From Nocardia flavorosea NBRC 108225 (GTDB taxonomy: Bacteria > Actinomycetota > Actinomycetes > Mycobacteriales > Mycobacteriaceae), in contig NZ_BDCG01000013.1 of assembly GCF_001613385.1 (NCBI RefSeq), positions 124,001-188,000 of the forward strand: a stretch of 64,000 bases of DNA, read 5' to 3'. The notes under the pieces are model-generated. The model was not told the origin of the DNA. It did not search any database and worked only from the letters and a program-made list of their open reading frames with translations. A program made the position numbers and the translations under genes. This document shows positions 36,523 through 45,104 of this stretch, in pieces; position 1 is the first letter of the stretch; each line of letters opens with the position of its first letter.

Positions 36523-38619
36523 ATGCTGCAACCCGGGGCGAGATTCGCCGGCTACCGGATCGTGCGCCGGATCGGTGCCGGTGGGATGGGTATCGTCTAT
36601 CTCGCCGAACATCCCAGGCTGCCCCGGCAGGATGTGCTGAAACTGCTACCGGCCGACCATCTGGCCGACGCCGGGTTCCGTGGCCGGTTCGATCGGGAGG
36701 CCGAACTCGCGGCCCGGTTGCGGCATCCGAATATCGTCACCGTCCACGATCGCGGTGTCACCGGCGGTCAGCCCTGGATCGCCATGGAATACGTTCCGGG
36801 CACCGATGCCGCCGCGCTGGCCGGTTCGCCGCAGCTCGGGCCGCGCCGGGCGGCGCATATCATCGACGACGCCGCCCGCGGATTGGACCACGCCCACCGC
36901 AACGGGATGCTGCACCGGGATGTGAAACCGGCGAATATCCTGGTCACCGCTGATCCGGACCGCGAATTCGGAGAACGGGCGCTGCTCACCGATTTCGGAA
37001 TCGCCCGACTCGCCCGCGAAGGTACGGACCTGACCCGCACCGGCGATGTGATCGCCACCGTGTCCTACGCGGCACCCGAACAGTTCAGCGCCGGCCCGGT
37101 CGATCACCGTGCCGATGTGTATGCCTTGGGCTGCGCCCTTTTCGTGCTGCTCACCGGCGAGAAACCGTTCCCTGTGGGCAGTACCGCCGCAATCGTCAAC
37201 GCCCACCTGAACACGCCACCCCCGGCGGCCTCCCGGCGCGCGCCCGGTCTGTCGCCGGCCATCGACGCGGTGCTGTACCGGGCGCTGGCGAAGAACCCCG
37301 CGGACCGCTACGACTCGTGTCGCGCCTTCAGCCGAGAGGCGTTGCGCGCACTCGAATCACCGTATCCGGCCGAGGACTGCGGTGCGGGCAGCCCGGAACC
37401 GGTTGTCCTGCCGGCCGCTTCGACACCGGCCGTTGCGACAACCGAGACCAGGGTCTCCGCTCCCGACCCGCAACCTCCGCACCTCGACTCCGCCACGCCA
37501 CCGGCCGGGCCCCCCGGCTCTTCCGCAGCCGGCACGCCTCTCGGGCAGTCCGGCTACCCACCGCGCGGCCCGAACCCCGACCGCCTGCCCTCATATCCAG
37601 GCCTGCCGCATTCGGATCCACACCCACCGCGCTCCGCCACCGGCCCACCCGCGCACCCGGGCGCGCGCCCAGGGCATTCCGGTGGCCCCGCCTCGCGATC
37701 ACGCCACGACCCGCCGCCACCGGGTCTGTCTGCGGCCACGCGGTCGCTCACCTCCGCGGGCTCGGTCCCGGCCGCGGCCGCAGACACCGGTCGACGACGG
37801 GTACGAAAGCGACCCGTTATCGTCGGCGCCGTCGCCGCACTGCTCGCCGCAGCGCTGGCAACCACCGCGGTGTTCGCCACCGATAACGCCGGATCGGAGG
37901 TACCGGGCACGGCGGACGCCACGGCGCCCGGCAGCGCCGCCGGTACTCCCGTGTCCTCCGCGCCCGGCACGTCCACGCCGGTCTCCGCCACGAGCACCGC
38001 GCCTGCCGGAAGCGGCTACACCGAGACGTCGGCCCAGGTTCGGGGCGATAACGGCGAGGTCAGCTGGAATGTCCGGATACCGCAGGTGAGTGGCGGTACG
38101 GCAGCCGTGGTGGATCGGTTCAACAATTCGGTACGCGCCGCGCTGCAGGATCAGATCGACAACGCCCCCGCATCGTCCGAGCTGACCAGCGGGCCGCCTG
38201 ACGAACTGCATATCGGGCCGAAGGTGCTGAGCGCTCTGCTGACGACGGTCCGCAAGAGCGATTCCGCGTCCGCCGAACCGAAGAAACTGCTCGCCACCAT
38301 CACGATCAACGCGGGCGACGCCGAACCGATCACGCTGCGTGACCTTTTTCCGGACCTGGATGCCGGGCTGGCCCGGTTGTCCGGCGAGGCGGAACGGCGC
38401 CTGCCCGGGACGCCGGCGGGCCCGGATTTCGACCGCCGGGAAATCCAGCCGCGGACCAAGAACTTCCACCATTGGGTGGCCACCGGTCAAGGTATGGCCA
38501 TCCATTTCGAGGAAGACAGTGTGGCCCCGCCGGACAAGGGGCTGGTCAGTATCACCGTCCCGTGGCGCGCACTCGCCGATGTGCTCGATCCGGCCCTGGC
38601 CGAGGTTCTACGCGGCTGA
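36523..38619 (+). CDS. Membrane Ser/Thr protein kinase with DUF3298-type sensor
   Basis: 698 residues. The kinase domain (1-280) has the glycine loop GAGGMG (18-23), Lys40, HRDVKPAN (131-138) and DFG (157-159), all intact. A Pro/Ala-rich juxtamembrane linker (285-425) and one membrane helix (about 430-450, IVGAVAALLAAALATTAVF) follow. The extracytoplasmic part ends in a RsiV/DUF3298-like domain (IHFEEDSVAPPDKG, ITVPWRALADVL). PknB-type catalytic core with a sensor domain common in mycobacterial and nocardial kinases. Substrates unknown. Confidence 0.9.
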   Translation: MLQPGARFAGYRIVRRIGAGGMGIVYLAEHPRLPRQDVLKLLPADHLADAGFRGRFDREAELAARLRHPNIVTVHDRGVTGGQPWIAMEYVPGTDAAALAGSPQLGPRRAAHIIDDAARGLDHAHRNGMLHRDVKPANILVTADPDREFGERALLTDFGIARLAREGTDLTRTGDVIATVSYAAPEQFSAGPVDHRADVYALGCALFVLLTGEKPFPVGSTAAIVNAHLNTPPPAASRRAPGLSPAIDAVLYRALAKNPADRYDSCRAFSREALRALESPYPAEDCGAGSPEPVVLPAASTPAVATTETRVSAPDPQPPHLDSATPPAGPPGSSAAGTPLGQSGYPPRGPNPDRLPSYPGLPHSDPHPPRSATGPPAHPGARPGHSGGPASRSRHDPPPPGLSAATRSLTSAGSVPAAAADTGRRRVRKRPVIVGAVAALLAAALATTAVFATDNAGSEVPGTADATAPGSAAGTPVSSAPGTSTPVSATSTAPAGSGYTETSAQVRGDNGEVSWNVRIPQVSGGTAAVVDRFNNSVRAALQDQIDNAPASSELTSGPPDELHIGPKVLSALLTTVRKSDSASAEPKKLLATITINAGDAEPITLRDLFPDLDAGLARLSGEAERRLPGTPAGPDFDRREIQPRTKNFHHWVATGQGMAIHFEEDSVAPPDKGLVSITVPWRALADVLDPALAEVLRG

Positions 38620-38635
38620 ACCCGTGACCGGTGTG

Positions 38636-40090
38636 TCAGGGCATCAGCGGGGGTGGGAACCACTCGCCGTTCAGCACCCGCCGTTCCGGTTCGTACAGCC
38701 GCATGACCAGGGAGAATTGGCCATGCTCCGGGATCGGCAGCCAGTTCGATCGCGGCACTGCCGGGCCCGGATCGGCGGCCTGCACGGTGAATTCGAGGGA
38801 ACCATCGGGCGCGAAGTCCGGTGGTACCGGATGACCCACCGTATGCAGATCCGCCTCGTTCGGCACCAGGAAACCGTCGCTACCGTAGGCGGTGAGCGAC
38901 CAGAATGCTGCCACCGGCGGTGCCTCGCCGGGCTCGAACCGCAGGCTGAACTCGATCGGAGTGCCGTCGTCGTCGGCCTGGTCGAACATCGCCGGGTACA
39001 CCACCACCGCAGCGAGGTTCGCACCGACGCCCCTGCGGGCCGTCGCGGCCCGCAGCAGGTAGTTGGTGCCGTAGCGGCCGACGTTCAGGTCCAGCACCCA
39101 GCCGTTGCGGAGGATGCTGCCCGGGTCCACATACGCGGCGATCTTGCGTTTGGCGGCGTCGACCCCGGCGGAGAGTTCCCCCGTGCTCACACCTTCCGGC
39201 GAACCACCGGGCCGGATCCCGATGGTGGCGAAGCGCGCCATCGCGCGTTCGTCCTCGGCGGCGGGCGGATTCTTCTCCATGAGCTCACACATGCGGTCGA
39301 AGAAATCGCGGACCGGCATCTCGTCGAGCCTGTCCAGCCCGGCCGATTCCGACCAGTCCTGGTTTTCCGGAATCGAATCGGCTTCGGCGGCTGCGGGTGT
39401 GGTCCAGGCGCTCAGCGGGGCGAGCCGCAATCGGGACTGGATATCGCGGACGGCGGCAACATCGTCCGGGCCGCGTACCTCGATCCGTCCGTACAGCCAG
39501 GCATCCGCGGTGGGCACAGGCAGCTGGACCGCGCCGGGCGGAAGTGTTCCCGACCAGCCGGGTCCGGTGACGGCGTAGACGAACGGTGCGGCGGCACCGG
39601 GTTCGGCATGGGGTTGCACGCTGGTCGGAGTGAAGGCGGTGTTGGACCAGGCGTCGAGGACCTGCATCACCCAGTAGCGGTCCTCGATCTGCGGTACTTC
39701 GAACAGCACCGGTTCCTCGCGCAGGTCCAGCCAGGCCACCGAGTACAGGTTGTCCAGGTCGATCCGGACGACGGTGCGCTGGCTCGACGCGGGAAGTGAG
39801 GAGGTGTGCTGGAACCGGTTGACCGACGTATATTCCAGGGCCCGGCGGCGGATCGTATCGATCAGCACCAGCGGAAAACCGAAAACATAGGCATCGGTGG
39901 CCACTTCACGCCGCTCGGCGGGCGTTCCCGACGGCTCGATCGCGGTGTCGTCGTTCTCGCCGCCGCACGCCGCCAGTCCGGTGACCGCGACCAGACCCAG
40001 CAGCGAACGCCTGGACAATCGGAACCGATCGGTCGCCGGCGGGCGCCGCGAGTTACCGGGTACCGCTGCCGGGCCGTCGCCCATGGGCAT
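38636..40090 (-). CDS. DUF1254/DUF1214 lipoprotein
   Basis: 484 residues. The N-terminal export signal has a twin-arginine-like RLSRRSLLGLVAVTGLAACG that also ends in a lipobox. DUF1254 (AYVFGFPLVLIDTIRRRALE, NRFQHTSSLP) is followed by DUF1214 at the C-terminus (FWSLTAYGSDGFLVPN, NWLPIPEHGQFSLVMRLYEP). Conserved in many bacteria with no firm function; probably anchored outside the membrane. Convergent with the kinase (16 bases). Confidence 0.87.
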   Translation of the reverse strand: MPMGDGPAAVPGNSRRPPATDRFRLSRRSLLGLVAVTGLAACGGENDDTAIEPSGTPAERREVATDAYVFGFPLVLIDTIRRRALEYTSVNRFQHTSSLPASSQRTVVRIDLDNLYSVAWLDLREEPVLFEVPQIEDRYWVMQVLDAWSNTAFTPTSVQPHAEPGAAAPFVYAVTGPGWSGTLPPGAVQLPVPTADAWLYGRIEVRGPDDVAAVRDIQSRLRLAPLSAWTTPAAAEADSIPENQDWSESAGLDRLDEMPVRDFFDRMCELMEKNPPAAEDERAMARFATIGIRPGGSPEGVSTGELSAGVDAAKRKIAAYVDPGSILRNGWVLDLNVGRYGTNYLLRAATARRGVGANLAAVVVYPAMFDQADDDGTPIEFSLRFEPGEAPPVAAFWSLTAYGSDGFLVPNEADLHTVGHPVPPDFAPDGSLEFTVQAADPGPAVPRSNWLPIPEHGQFSLVMRLYEPERRVLNGEWFPPPLMP

Positions 40091-40181
40091 TCTCCCTGCT
40101 CATCGCTGTCGGATGGACTGCTACGCAGGATACGCCCAGGAATTGCCGAACGGTTGCCGCCACGGTCGGCGCGGCCGGTTC

Positions 40182-40475
40182 TCAGATGGCGAGCACCGTA
40201 TTCATGATGGTACCGGCGCTGGTGGCGACCACCCCGCCGATCATGGCTCCGGCCACCATCTTCGGAGATTGCAGCGACCCGCCGGACCATTTCTCCCAGG
40301 CGAATCTACCGCCGGCGAAGACGATACTCACCGTGCCGGACAGGATGGCCAGCCAAGTCGCGTACTGCACGAACTGCATGATCTTGTCCGCCAGCGGTGG
40401 AGCCTCCGGAGTGGGGTCGCTGACCTGTGCGTATACCGATATCGCGTCGACTGCCGACGCCGCGATGATGCTCAC
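40182..40475 (-). CDS. Small two-helix membrane protein, paralog A
   Basis: 97 residues. Two membrane helices (about 38-55, ATWLAILSGTVSIVFAGG, and 73-93, VAGAMIGGVVATSAGTIMN) joined by FAWEKWSGGS. Size, glycine-rich second helix and topology resemble VirB2/TrbC-type pilins and related small secretion-associated proteins, but no secretion genes are nearby. Nearly identical to the protein at 40697-40975, which points away from it; the two share a 221-base promoter region. Function unknown. Confidence 0.75.
   Translation of the reverse strand: MSIIAASAVDAISVYAQVSDPTPEAPPLADKIMQFVQYATWLAILSGTVSIVFAGGRFAWEKWSGGSLQSPKMVAGAMIGGVVATSAGTIMNTVLAI
40201..40265 (-). repeat. Inverted repeat, copy A (within paralog A)
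   Basis: 65 bases encoding SPKMVAGAMIGGVVATSAGT; nearly identical, in reverse orientation, to 40895-40959. About 50 bases in a row are identical. Confidence 0.8.
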
Positions 40476-40696
40476 CGTCTGCTCCCTCGCCTAGAGTTCG
40501 GGGCACTGCGGCCCCGCCTCCATCATCCAGACGATGCCGGGCTCGGCGCAACTTCTTGCCGCTCAGCGCCTTTCACGCTATAACCGCTGGTACCCCCGAA
40601 TCCTTACCGGGAACCGGGATTACTGCGATCACCCCCGGCGAGCGGTTACGATGCGTGTGCGTTCCCGCCCACCCCGAACACAGAGTGAGCTGCGAG

Positions 40697-40975
40697 ATGA
40701 TATTGGCCGCCGTCACCGATACGCTACTGGCGCAAATCGGAAACCCCACGCCCGAAGCACCCCCGCTGGCCGACAAGATCACGCAGATGGTCCAGTACCT
40801 GACCTGGTTCGTCTTGCTCGCCGGCATCACCGCGATCATCTACGCGGGCGGCAAATTCGCCTGGGAGAAGTGGTCGGGCGGTTCGATGGAATCACCGAAG
40901 ATGGTGGCCGGAGCCATGATCGGCGGGGTGGTCGCCACCAGCGCGGGCACCATCATGAACGCCGTCATCGGCTGA
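40697..40975 (+). CDS. Small two-helix membrane protein, paralog B
   Basis: 92 residues, starting MILAAVTDTLLAQ. From PTPEAPPLADKI onward it matches paralog A almost residue for residue, including FAWEKWSGGS and SPKMVAGAMIGGVVATSAGT. The first helix is LTWFVLLAGITAIIYAGG. The ATG at 40697 is chosen by alignment with A; the frame upstream to 40556 is promoter. Followed by a strong terminator, so it is monocistronic. Confidence 0.75.
   Translation: MILAAVTDTLLAQIGNPTPEAPPLADKITQMVQYLTWFVLLAGITAIIYAGGKFAWEKWSGGSMESPKMVAGAMIGGVVATSAGTIMNAVIG
40895..40959 (+). repeat. Inverted repeat, copy B (within paralog B)
   Basis: Partner of 40201-40265. The two copies face each other across about 630 bases containing both start regions. 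Confidence 0.8.
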
Positions 40976-40989
40976 GCAGTTCCAGCGGC

Positions 40990-41017
40990 ACCCCGCGGCG
41001 GCACCCGACCGCGGGGT
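40990..41017 (+). terminator. Terminator after paralog B
   Basis: 9-bp stem ACCCCGCGG (40990-40998) / CCGCGGGGT (41009-41017), 14 bases past the stop. Confidence 0.7.
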
Positions 41018-41055
41018 AACCCGGCGCCGTTCCGGCAACGCCACACAACCGGCTA

Positions 41056-41071
41056 TCGAAAGTATGTTCGA
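41056..41071 (+). promoter_or_regulatory. SOS (LexA) box
   Basis: TCGAAA-GTAT-GTTCGA matches the actinobacterial LexA consensus TCGAAC-N4-GTTCGA in 11 of 12 fixed positions. It covers the -35 position relative to TACGGT (41079-41084), and the small gene starts at 41092. Confidence 0.65.
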
Positions 41072-41091
41072 ACTCGGGTACGGTAGCCGGC

Positions 41092-41331
41092 ATGCCCGAA
41101 CTCGCCCCCATCCCGTTCGCCCGGCTCAACCTCGAACAGGTACGGGAACGACTCCTCGCCGCGGCCGCCTTCGGCGAGACCCTTTCGCCCGATCAGCTCG
41201 AGGCCTTGGCCGGCAAGGTCAGCGCCGGCCTCAGCATCTACATCGAGGCCACCCAGAACAGCTCGCCACGACTGCCGCACCCGCTCCCCACCGGGCGAGC
41301 CTGCCTCGACTTCCGCGGGCATCGACGCTGA
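41092..41331 (+). CDS. Small SOS-box protein (79 aa), unknown
   Basis: MPELAPIPFARLNLEQVRER, then a helical LLAAAAFGETLSPDQLEALA and a Pro/Arg-rich tail (PRLPHPLPTGRACLDF). No membrane segment. The ATG is 20 bases after a LexA box and 7 after a -10-like hexamer, so the message is probably leaderless and DNA-damage inducible (inference). A strong terminator begins at its stop. No family recognised. Confidence 0.6.
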   Translation: MPELAPIPFARLNLEQVRERLLAAAAFGETLSPDQLEALAGKVSAGLSIYIEATQNSSPRLPHPLPTGRACLDFRGHRR

Positions 41332-41364
41332 ACCCCGGCCCGCGGCGAACGCGGACCGGGGTTC
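41330..41364. terminator. Bidirectional terminator
   Basis: Stem GAACCCCGG (41330-41338) / CCGGGGTTC (41356-41364), extended inside by CCGCG/CGCGG with one mismatch and a GCGAA loop. Lies between the convergent SOS-box gene and the BCCT gene. Confidence 0.8.
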
Positions 41365-41382
41365 GTCGGGCAGCCCGCAGCG

Positions 41383-43113
41383 CTAGTCGCGGGTGGCCTG
41401 TTCGTCGTCGGCCGTTTCGATCGGCGTCGTGACCAGCTCGAATTCGCCTTCGTGCTTGACCACACCCTGCGCGACCGCGCCCTCCACGAGTTCCACACCC
41501 AGGTTCGCCCGCACGATGATCGGATCGGTACGCACATCGCGATACAGCGAGATACACATCATCACCATCACGAGCATGAACGGCAGGGCGACCACGGTCG
41601 TGATCGCTTGCAACCCGGTCAGCGCGCCACCTAAATCGTCCGAATCGGCGATCACCAGCATGATCGCAGCAACCGCGCCGGTGGCCGTACCCCAGAAGAT
41701 GACCGTCAGCCGGGAGGGTTCGATACTGCCGCGTTCGGACAGTGTGCCCATCACGATCGACGCCGCGTCCGCACCGGAGACGAAGAAGATGCCCACCAGA
41801 ATCATCACCAGCACCGTGGTGATCGCCGTGATCGGATACTCGTCGAGCAGATGGAAGAGGGCGAAATCGGGGTTCACACTACCGTCCGCCTCGTCCAGGT
41901 TGCCGGTATCGGTCTGCTGCCGGATCGCGGCGCCGCCGAAGACGGCGAACCACACCAGGCTCACCAGGCTGGGCACCAGCAGCACCCCGGCCACGAACTG
42001 ACGGATGGTGCGGCCACGGCTGATCCGCGCGATGAACATTCCGACGAAGGGGGTCCAGGAGACCCACCACGCCCAGTAGAAGATGGTCCAGCTCGACAGC
42101 CATGCCTCCATCTCCTCACCACCGGCGATACCGGTCCGCGAGGCCATGGTCGGCAGATCGGCGATGTAGTCGCCGATGGCGGTGGGCAGGAAGTTCAGCA
42201 TGAACAGGGTGGGTCCGGCGATGAAGACGAACAACGCCAGCACCAACGCCAGCACCATGTTGATATTCGACAGCCACTGGATACCGCGCGCGATACCGGA
42301 GACCGCGGACAGGATGAAGGCCGCGGTGAGCCCGGTGATCACCAGTACCAGACCCAATTTGGAAAGGGCGTCGACATAGCCGTTGAATTCGAGTCCCGCG
42401 CCGATCTGCAGGGCACCGAGCCCGAGCGAGGCGGCCGAACCGAACAGGGTCGCGAAAATCGCCATCATGTCGATGGCCTTACCGCCCAGGCCGTCCGAGT
42501 GCCGGCCGAGCAACGGCCGGAACACCGCGGAGATCAACTGCGAGCGGCCACGGCGGAAGGTGGCGTAGGCGATGGCGAGCCCGGCGACCGCATAGATCGC
42601 CCACGGGTGCAGGGTCCAGTGGAACAGGGTTGTCGCCAAGGCGACCTCGCTCGCCTGGGGGCTTCCCGGCTCGGCGGTGCCCGGCGGCGGGGAGGTGAAA
42701 TGGGTCAGCGGTTCGGCGACGCCCCAGAACATCAGGCCGATTCCCATACCGGCGCTGAACATCATCGCGATCCAGGAAACCGTCCGGAATTCGGGTGTTT
42801 CGTCGTCGGCGCCGAGCGGGATCTTGCCGTACCGGCTGAGGGCGAGCCAGATCACGTAGACGACGAACGAGGTGGCAACGAGAACGAAGAGCCACCCCGT
42901 GTTGGTGATCACCCAGGACTGCGCATTGGAGGCCACCCGCGCGAGGCTGTCCTGGTCGATGATCCCCCACAGTACGAAGGCCATCGCGCCGACGGACGTG
43001 ATGCCGAAGATTAGCCAGTCCACCCCGCGCCGCCGCAAAGCGGGTCTGCCTTCCGGGGATCCCGGCAAACCGCCCTCGGGCGCCGCGGGGTCCTTACCGG
43101 TGTCGATCACCAT
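41383..43113 (-). CDS. BCCT-family betaine/choline/carnitine transporter
   Basis: 576 residues, 12 membrane helices. Signatures: MFSAGMGIGLMFWGVAEPLT and the betaine-transporter motif SWTIFYWAWWVSWTPFVGMF with ARISRGRTIR. Uses Na+ or H+ to import quaternary ammonium osmolytes. The C-terminal tail is short (about 35 residues) and not strongly charged, so it may lack the osmosensing tail of BetP. Divergent from the epimerase. Confidence 0.93.
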   Translation of the reverse strand: MVIDTGKDPAAPEGGLPGSPEGRPALRRRGVDWLIFGITSVGAMAFVLWGIIDQDSLARVASNAQSWVITNTGWLFVLVATSFVVYVIWLALSRYGKIPLGADDETPEFRTVSWIAMMFSAGMGIGLMFWGVAEPLTHFTSPPPGTAEPGSPQASEVALATTLFHWTLHPWAIYAVAGLAIAYATFRRGRSQLISAVFRPLLGRHSDGLGGKAIDMMAIFATLFGSAASLGLGALQIGAGLEFNGYVDALSKLGLVLVITGLTAAFILSAVSGIARGIQWLSNINMVLALVLALFVFIAGPTLFMLNFLPTAIGDYIADLPTMASRTGIAGGEEMEAWLSSWTIFYWAWWVSWTPFVGMFIARISRGRTIRQFVAGVLLVPSLVSLVWFAVFGGAAIRQQTDTGNLDEADGSVNPDFALFHLLDEYPITAITTVLVMILVGIFFVSGADAASIVMGTLSERGSIEPSRLTVIFWGTATGAVAAIMLVIADSDDLGGALTGLQAITTVVALPFMLVMVMMCISLYRDVRTDPIIVRANLGVELVEGAVAQGVVKHEGEFELVTTPIETADDEQATRD

Positions 43114-43468
43114 GGACCAGTCCTTTCAAATCGCACTGTGCGCTCCGCATTGCAGCCGCACGCACGACGGGGACCAGCCGTTTTTCGGTCCCCGCCCACG
43201 TCCGCGACCGCGCCGCCGAACGGATGTACCGGGAAAAACCGTACCGCCCCGGCGCACGGACGACGCACCGAACACGTCCTGGGACCGATTCGTGCCGTCC
43301 ACCGGACCGCGCCGAGCAGACGACAAGCGAACCTACCGCGCGCTGTACGGACAAGTGTCCGAATAACTTTCCGTTCCGTTCTCCGGTTCTGTGTACGGCG
43401 AACCAGCGGCCTTGCGAGACTCTGAACACAGCGGTGGATACACATGAGGGCAGAGGAGGCCGGCCAGG
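43114..43468. other. Divergent promoter region
   Basis: 355 bases between the BCCT and epimerase starts. Frames here are shadows; no operator or hairpin stands out. Confidence 0.4.
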
Positions 43469-44485
43469 ATGACGGATCCCGTGAAACTGGTCATCGGCGC
43501 GAGCGGGTTCCTCGGGTCGGAGGTGACCCGCCGGCTGGCCGCCACCGGCGCCCCCGTCCGCATTCTGGTCCGGCCCACCAGCGACCTCCGGCCGATCTCC
43601 GGCCTCCCCCTCGATATCCACTACGGCGATCTGTTCGACGACGATGCGCTCCGGACCGCGATGTACGGCTGCGATGTGGTCTACCACTGCGCGGTGGACA
43701 CCCGCGCCTGGTTACGCGATCCCGGCCCCCTGTTCCGCACCAATATCGCCGGACTGCGCCATGTCCTCGACGCAGCCCTCGGCGCGGGACTGCGCCGTTT
43801 CGTGTTCACCAGCTCCGCCGCCACTATCGGCCGCCGCCCGGGCTCCGTCGTCGACGAGACCGTGCCGTTCAATTGGCCCCGCCTGGGCGGACCTTATGTT
43901 CGCTCGCGGGTCGAGGCCGAGGATCTGGTGTTGCGCTATGCGACCGAACGCGGCCTGCCGGCCGTCGCGATGTGTGTGGCCAATACCTACGGGCCGGGCG
44001 ATTGGCAGCCCACCCCACACGGCTCCTTCGTGGCCGCCGCCGCACTCGGCAAACTACCGTTCCGGTTCGCCGGGACCGGTTCGGAATCGGTGGGGGTCGC
44101 CGATGCCGCCCGCGCCCTGCTGCTCGCGAGCGAATACGGAAGACCCGGCGAACGGTATATCGTCGCCGAACGCTTTCTCACCAATGCGGAACTGGTCACC
44201 GCTGCCGCGCATGCCGCGGACCGGCAGCCGCCGCGCCTGGCGATTCCGCTGCCGGCGCTGTATGCGGCCGCGGGTGTCGCCGATACGGCGGCCCGGGTCC
44301 GCGGGCGCGACAGCCGTCTCACGGTGACCTCGGTGAACCTGATGCATGTGATGTCGCGGATGGACCACGGTAAGGCCGGACGCGAACTCGGCTGGCAACC
44401 GGAGCCGGTACTGGATGCCGTCGCCGCTGCCGCCCGGTTCTTCGTGGATCGACGAGGCCGCCGGCCCGCCACCACGGCCGGGTGA
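43469..44485 (+). CDS. NAD-dependent epimerase/dehydratase (extended SDR)
   Basis: 338 residues. Rossmann motif GASGFLGSEV with LVIGASGFLG at the N-terminus; FVFTSSAATIG holds the catalytic Ser/Thr. The usual YxxSK is GPYVRSR, with Arg in place of Lys. Related to hopanoid-associated sugar epimerases and dihydroflavonol reductase-like proteins. VANTYGPGDWQPTPHG is the substrate loop. The substrate is unknown, and the Lys-to-Arg change makes normal catalysis uncertain. Confidence 0.87.
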   Translation: MTDPVKLVIGASGFLGSEVTRRLAATGAPVRILVRPTSDLRPISGLPLDIHYGDLFDDDALRTAMYGCDVVYHCAVDTRAWLRDPGPLFRTNIAGLRHVLDAALGAGLRRFVFTSSAATIGRRPGSVVDETVPFNWPRLGGPYVRSRVEAEDLVLRYATERGLPAVAMCVANTYGPGDWQPTPHGSFVAAAALGKLPFRFAGTGSESVGVADAARALLLASEYGRPGERYIVAERFLTNAELVTAAAHAADRQPPRLAIPLPALYAAAGVADTAARVRGRDSRLTVTSVNLMHVMSRMDHGKAGRELGWQPEPVLDAVAAAARFFVDRRGRRPATTAG

Positions 44486-44519
44486 CCGCATCGGTGAGGG
44501 CTGATGGCCAGGCGCGCGT

Positions 44520-44532
44520 ATGCATTATGCAA
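44520..44532 (+). promoter_or_regulatory. Putative MarR operator
   Basis: ATGCATTATGCAA holds the palindrome TGCAT-T-ATGCA, like TTGCATNATGCAA sites of MarR proteins, 100 bases before the MarR gene. Confidence 0.45.
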
Positions 44533-44631
44533 CGAGTGTGTAGGATACAAACCAACCCCGGCGGCGTGGTATGACGACCGGGGGCGCCCGCCGGGCCACC
44601 ACGGCATGAGCACACGAGCAGGACACCCGCC

Positions 44632-45099
44632 ATGGACAAGCCGACCCGCCTGATCGAATTCGAAACCATGCTACTGGGGCGGCACAGCCTCAATGCGCAC
44701 CTACGCCGCCCCGACCATCTGGAACGCAGCGCCTACCTGGTGCTGAGCCGGTTGTGGATCGAGGGCCCGATGTCCATCGGGGAGCTGAGCGAGGCATTCG
44801 GCCTGGACACCTCCACCGTGCACCGGCAGACGGCGGCGATCATGAAGGCCGGCCTGGCCGAACGCATCTCCGACCCGGCCGGCGGCGTGGCTCGAAAGTT
44901 CCGGATCACCGCCGAAGGCAAACGCCGCCTCCGGGCCGACCGCGACTACAACGTCAACGCCCTGGATCGGGTGTTACGCGGCTGGAGCGACGAGGACCTG
45001 CAGACCTTCGCCGCCTACCTCGAGCGTTTCAACACCGACCTCGAAGCGCAGGAAGCCCGGCCCTGGCCCCGCCCCTCGTATACCGAGCCCCGCGGATAG
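44632..45099 (+). CDS. MarR-family regulator
   Basis: 155 residues. Winged helix: YLVLSRLWIEGPMSIGELSE, AFGLDTSTVHRQTAAIMKAG, LAERISDPAGGVARKFRITA with the wing. Flanking helices give the MarR dimer. Probably autoregulated through the palindrome upstream; the epimerase ending 146 bases earlier may be a target. Convergent with the thioesterase (5 bases). Confidence 0.9.
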   Translation: MDKPTRLIEFETMLLGRHSLNAHLRRPDHLERSAYLVLSRLWIEGPMSIGELSEAFGLDTSTVHRQTAAIMKAGLAERISDPAGGVARKFRITAEGKRRLRADRDYNVNALDRVLRGWSDEDLQTFAAYLERFNTDLEAQEARPWPRPSYTEPRG

Positions 45100-45104
45100 C
45101 CGCG

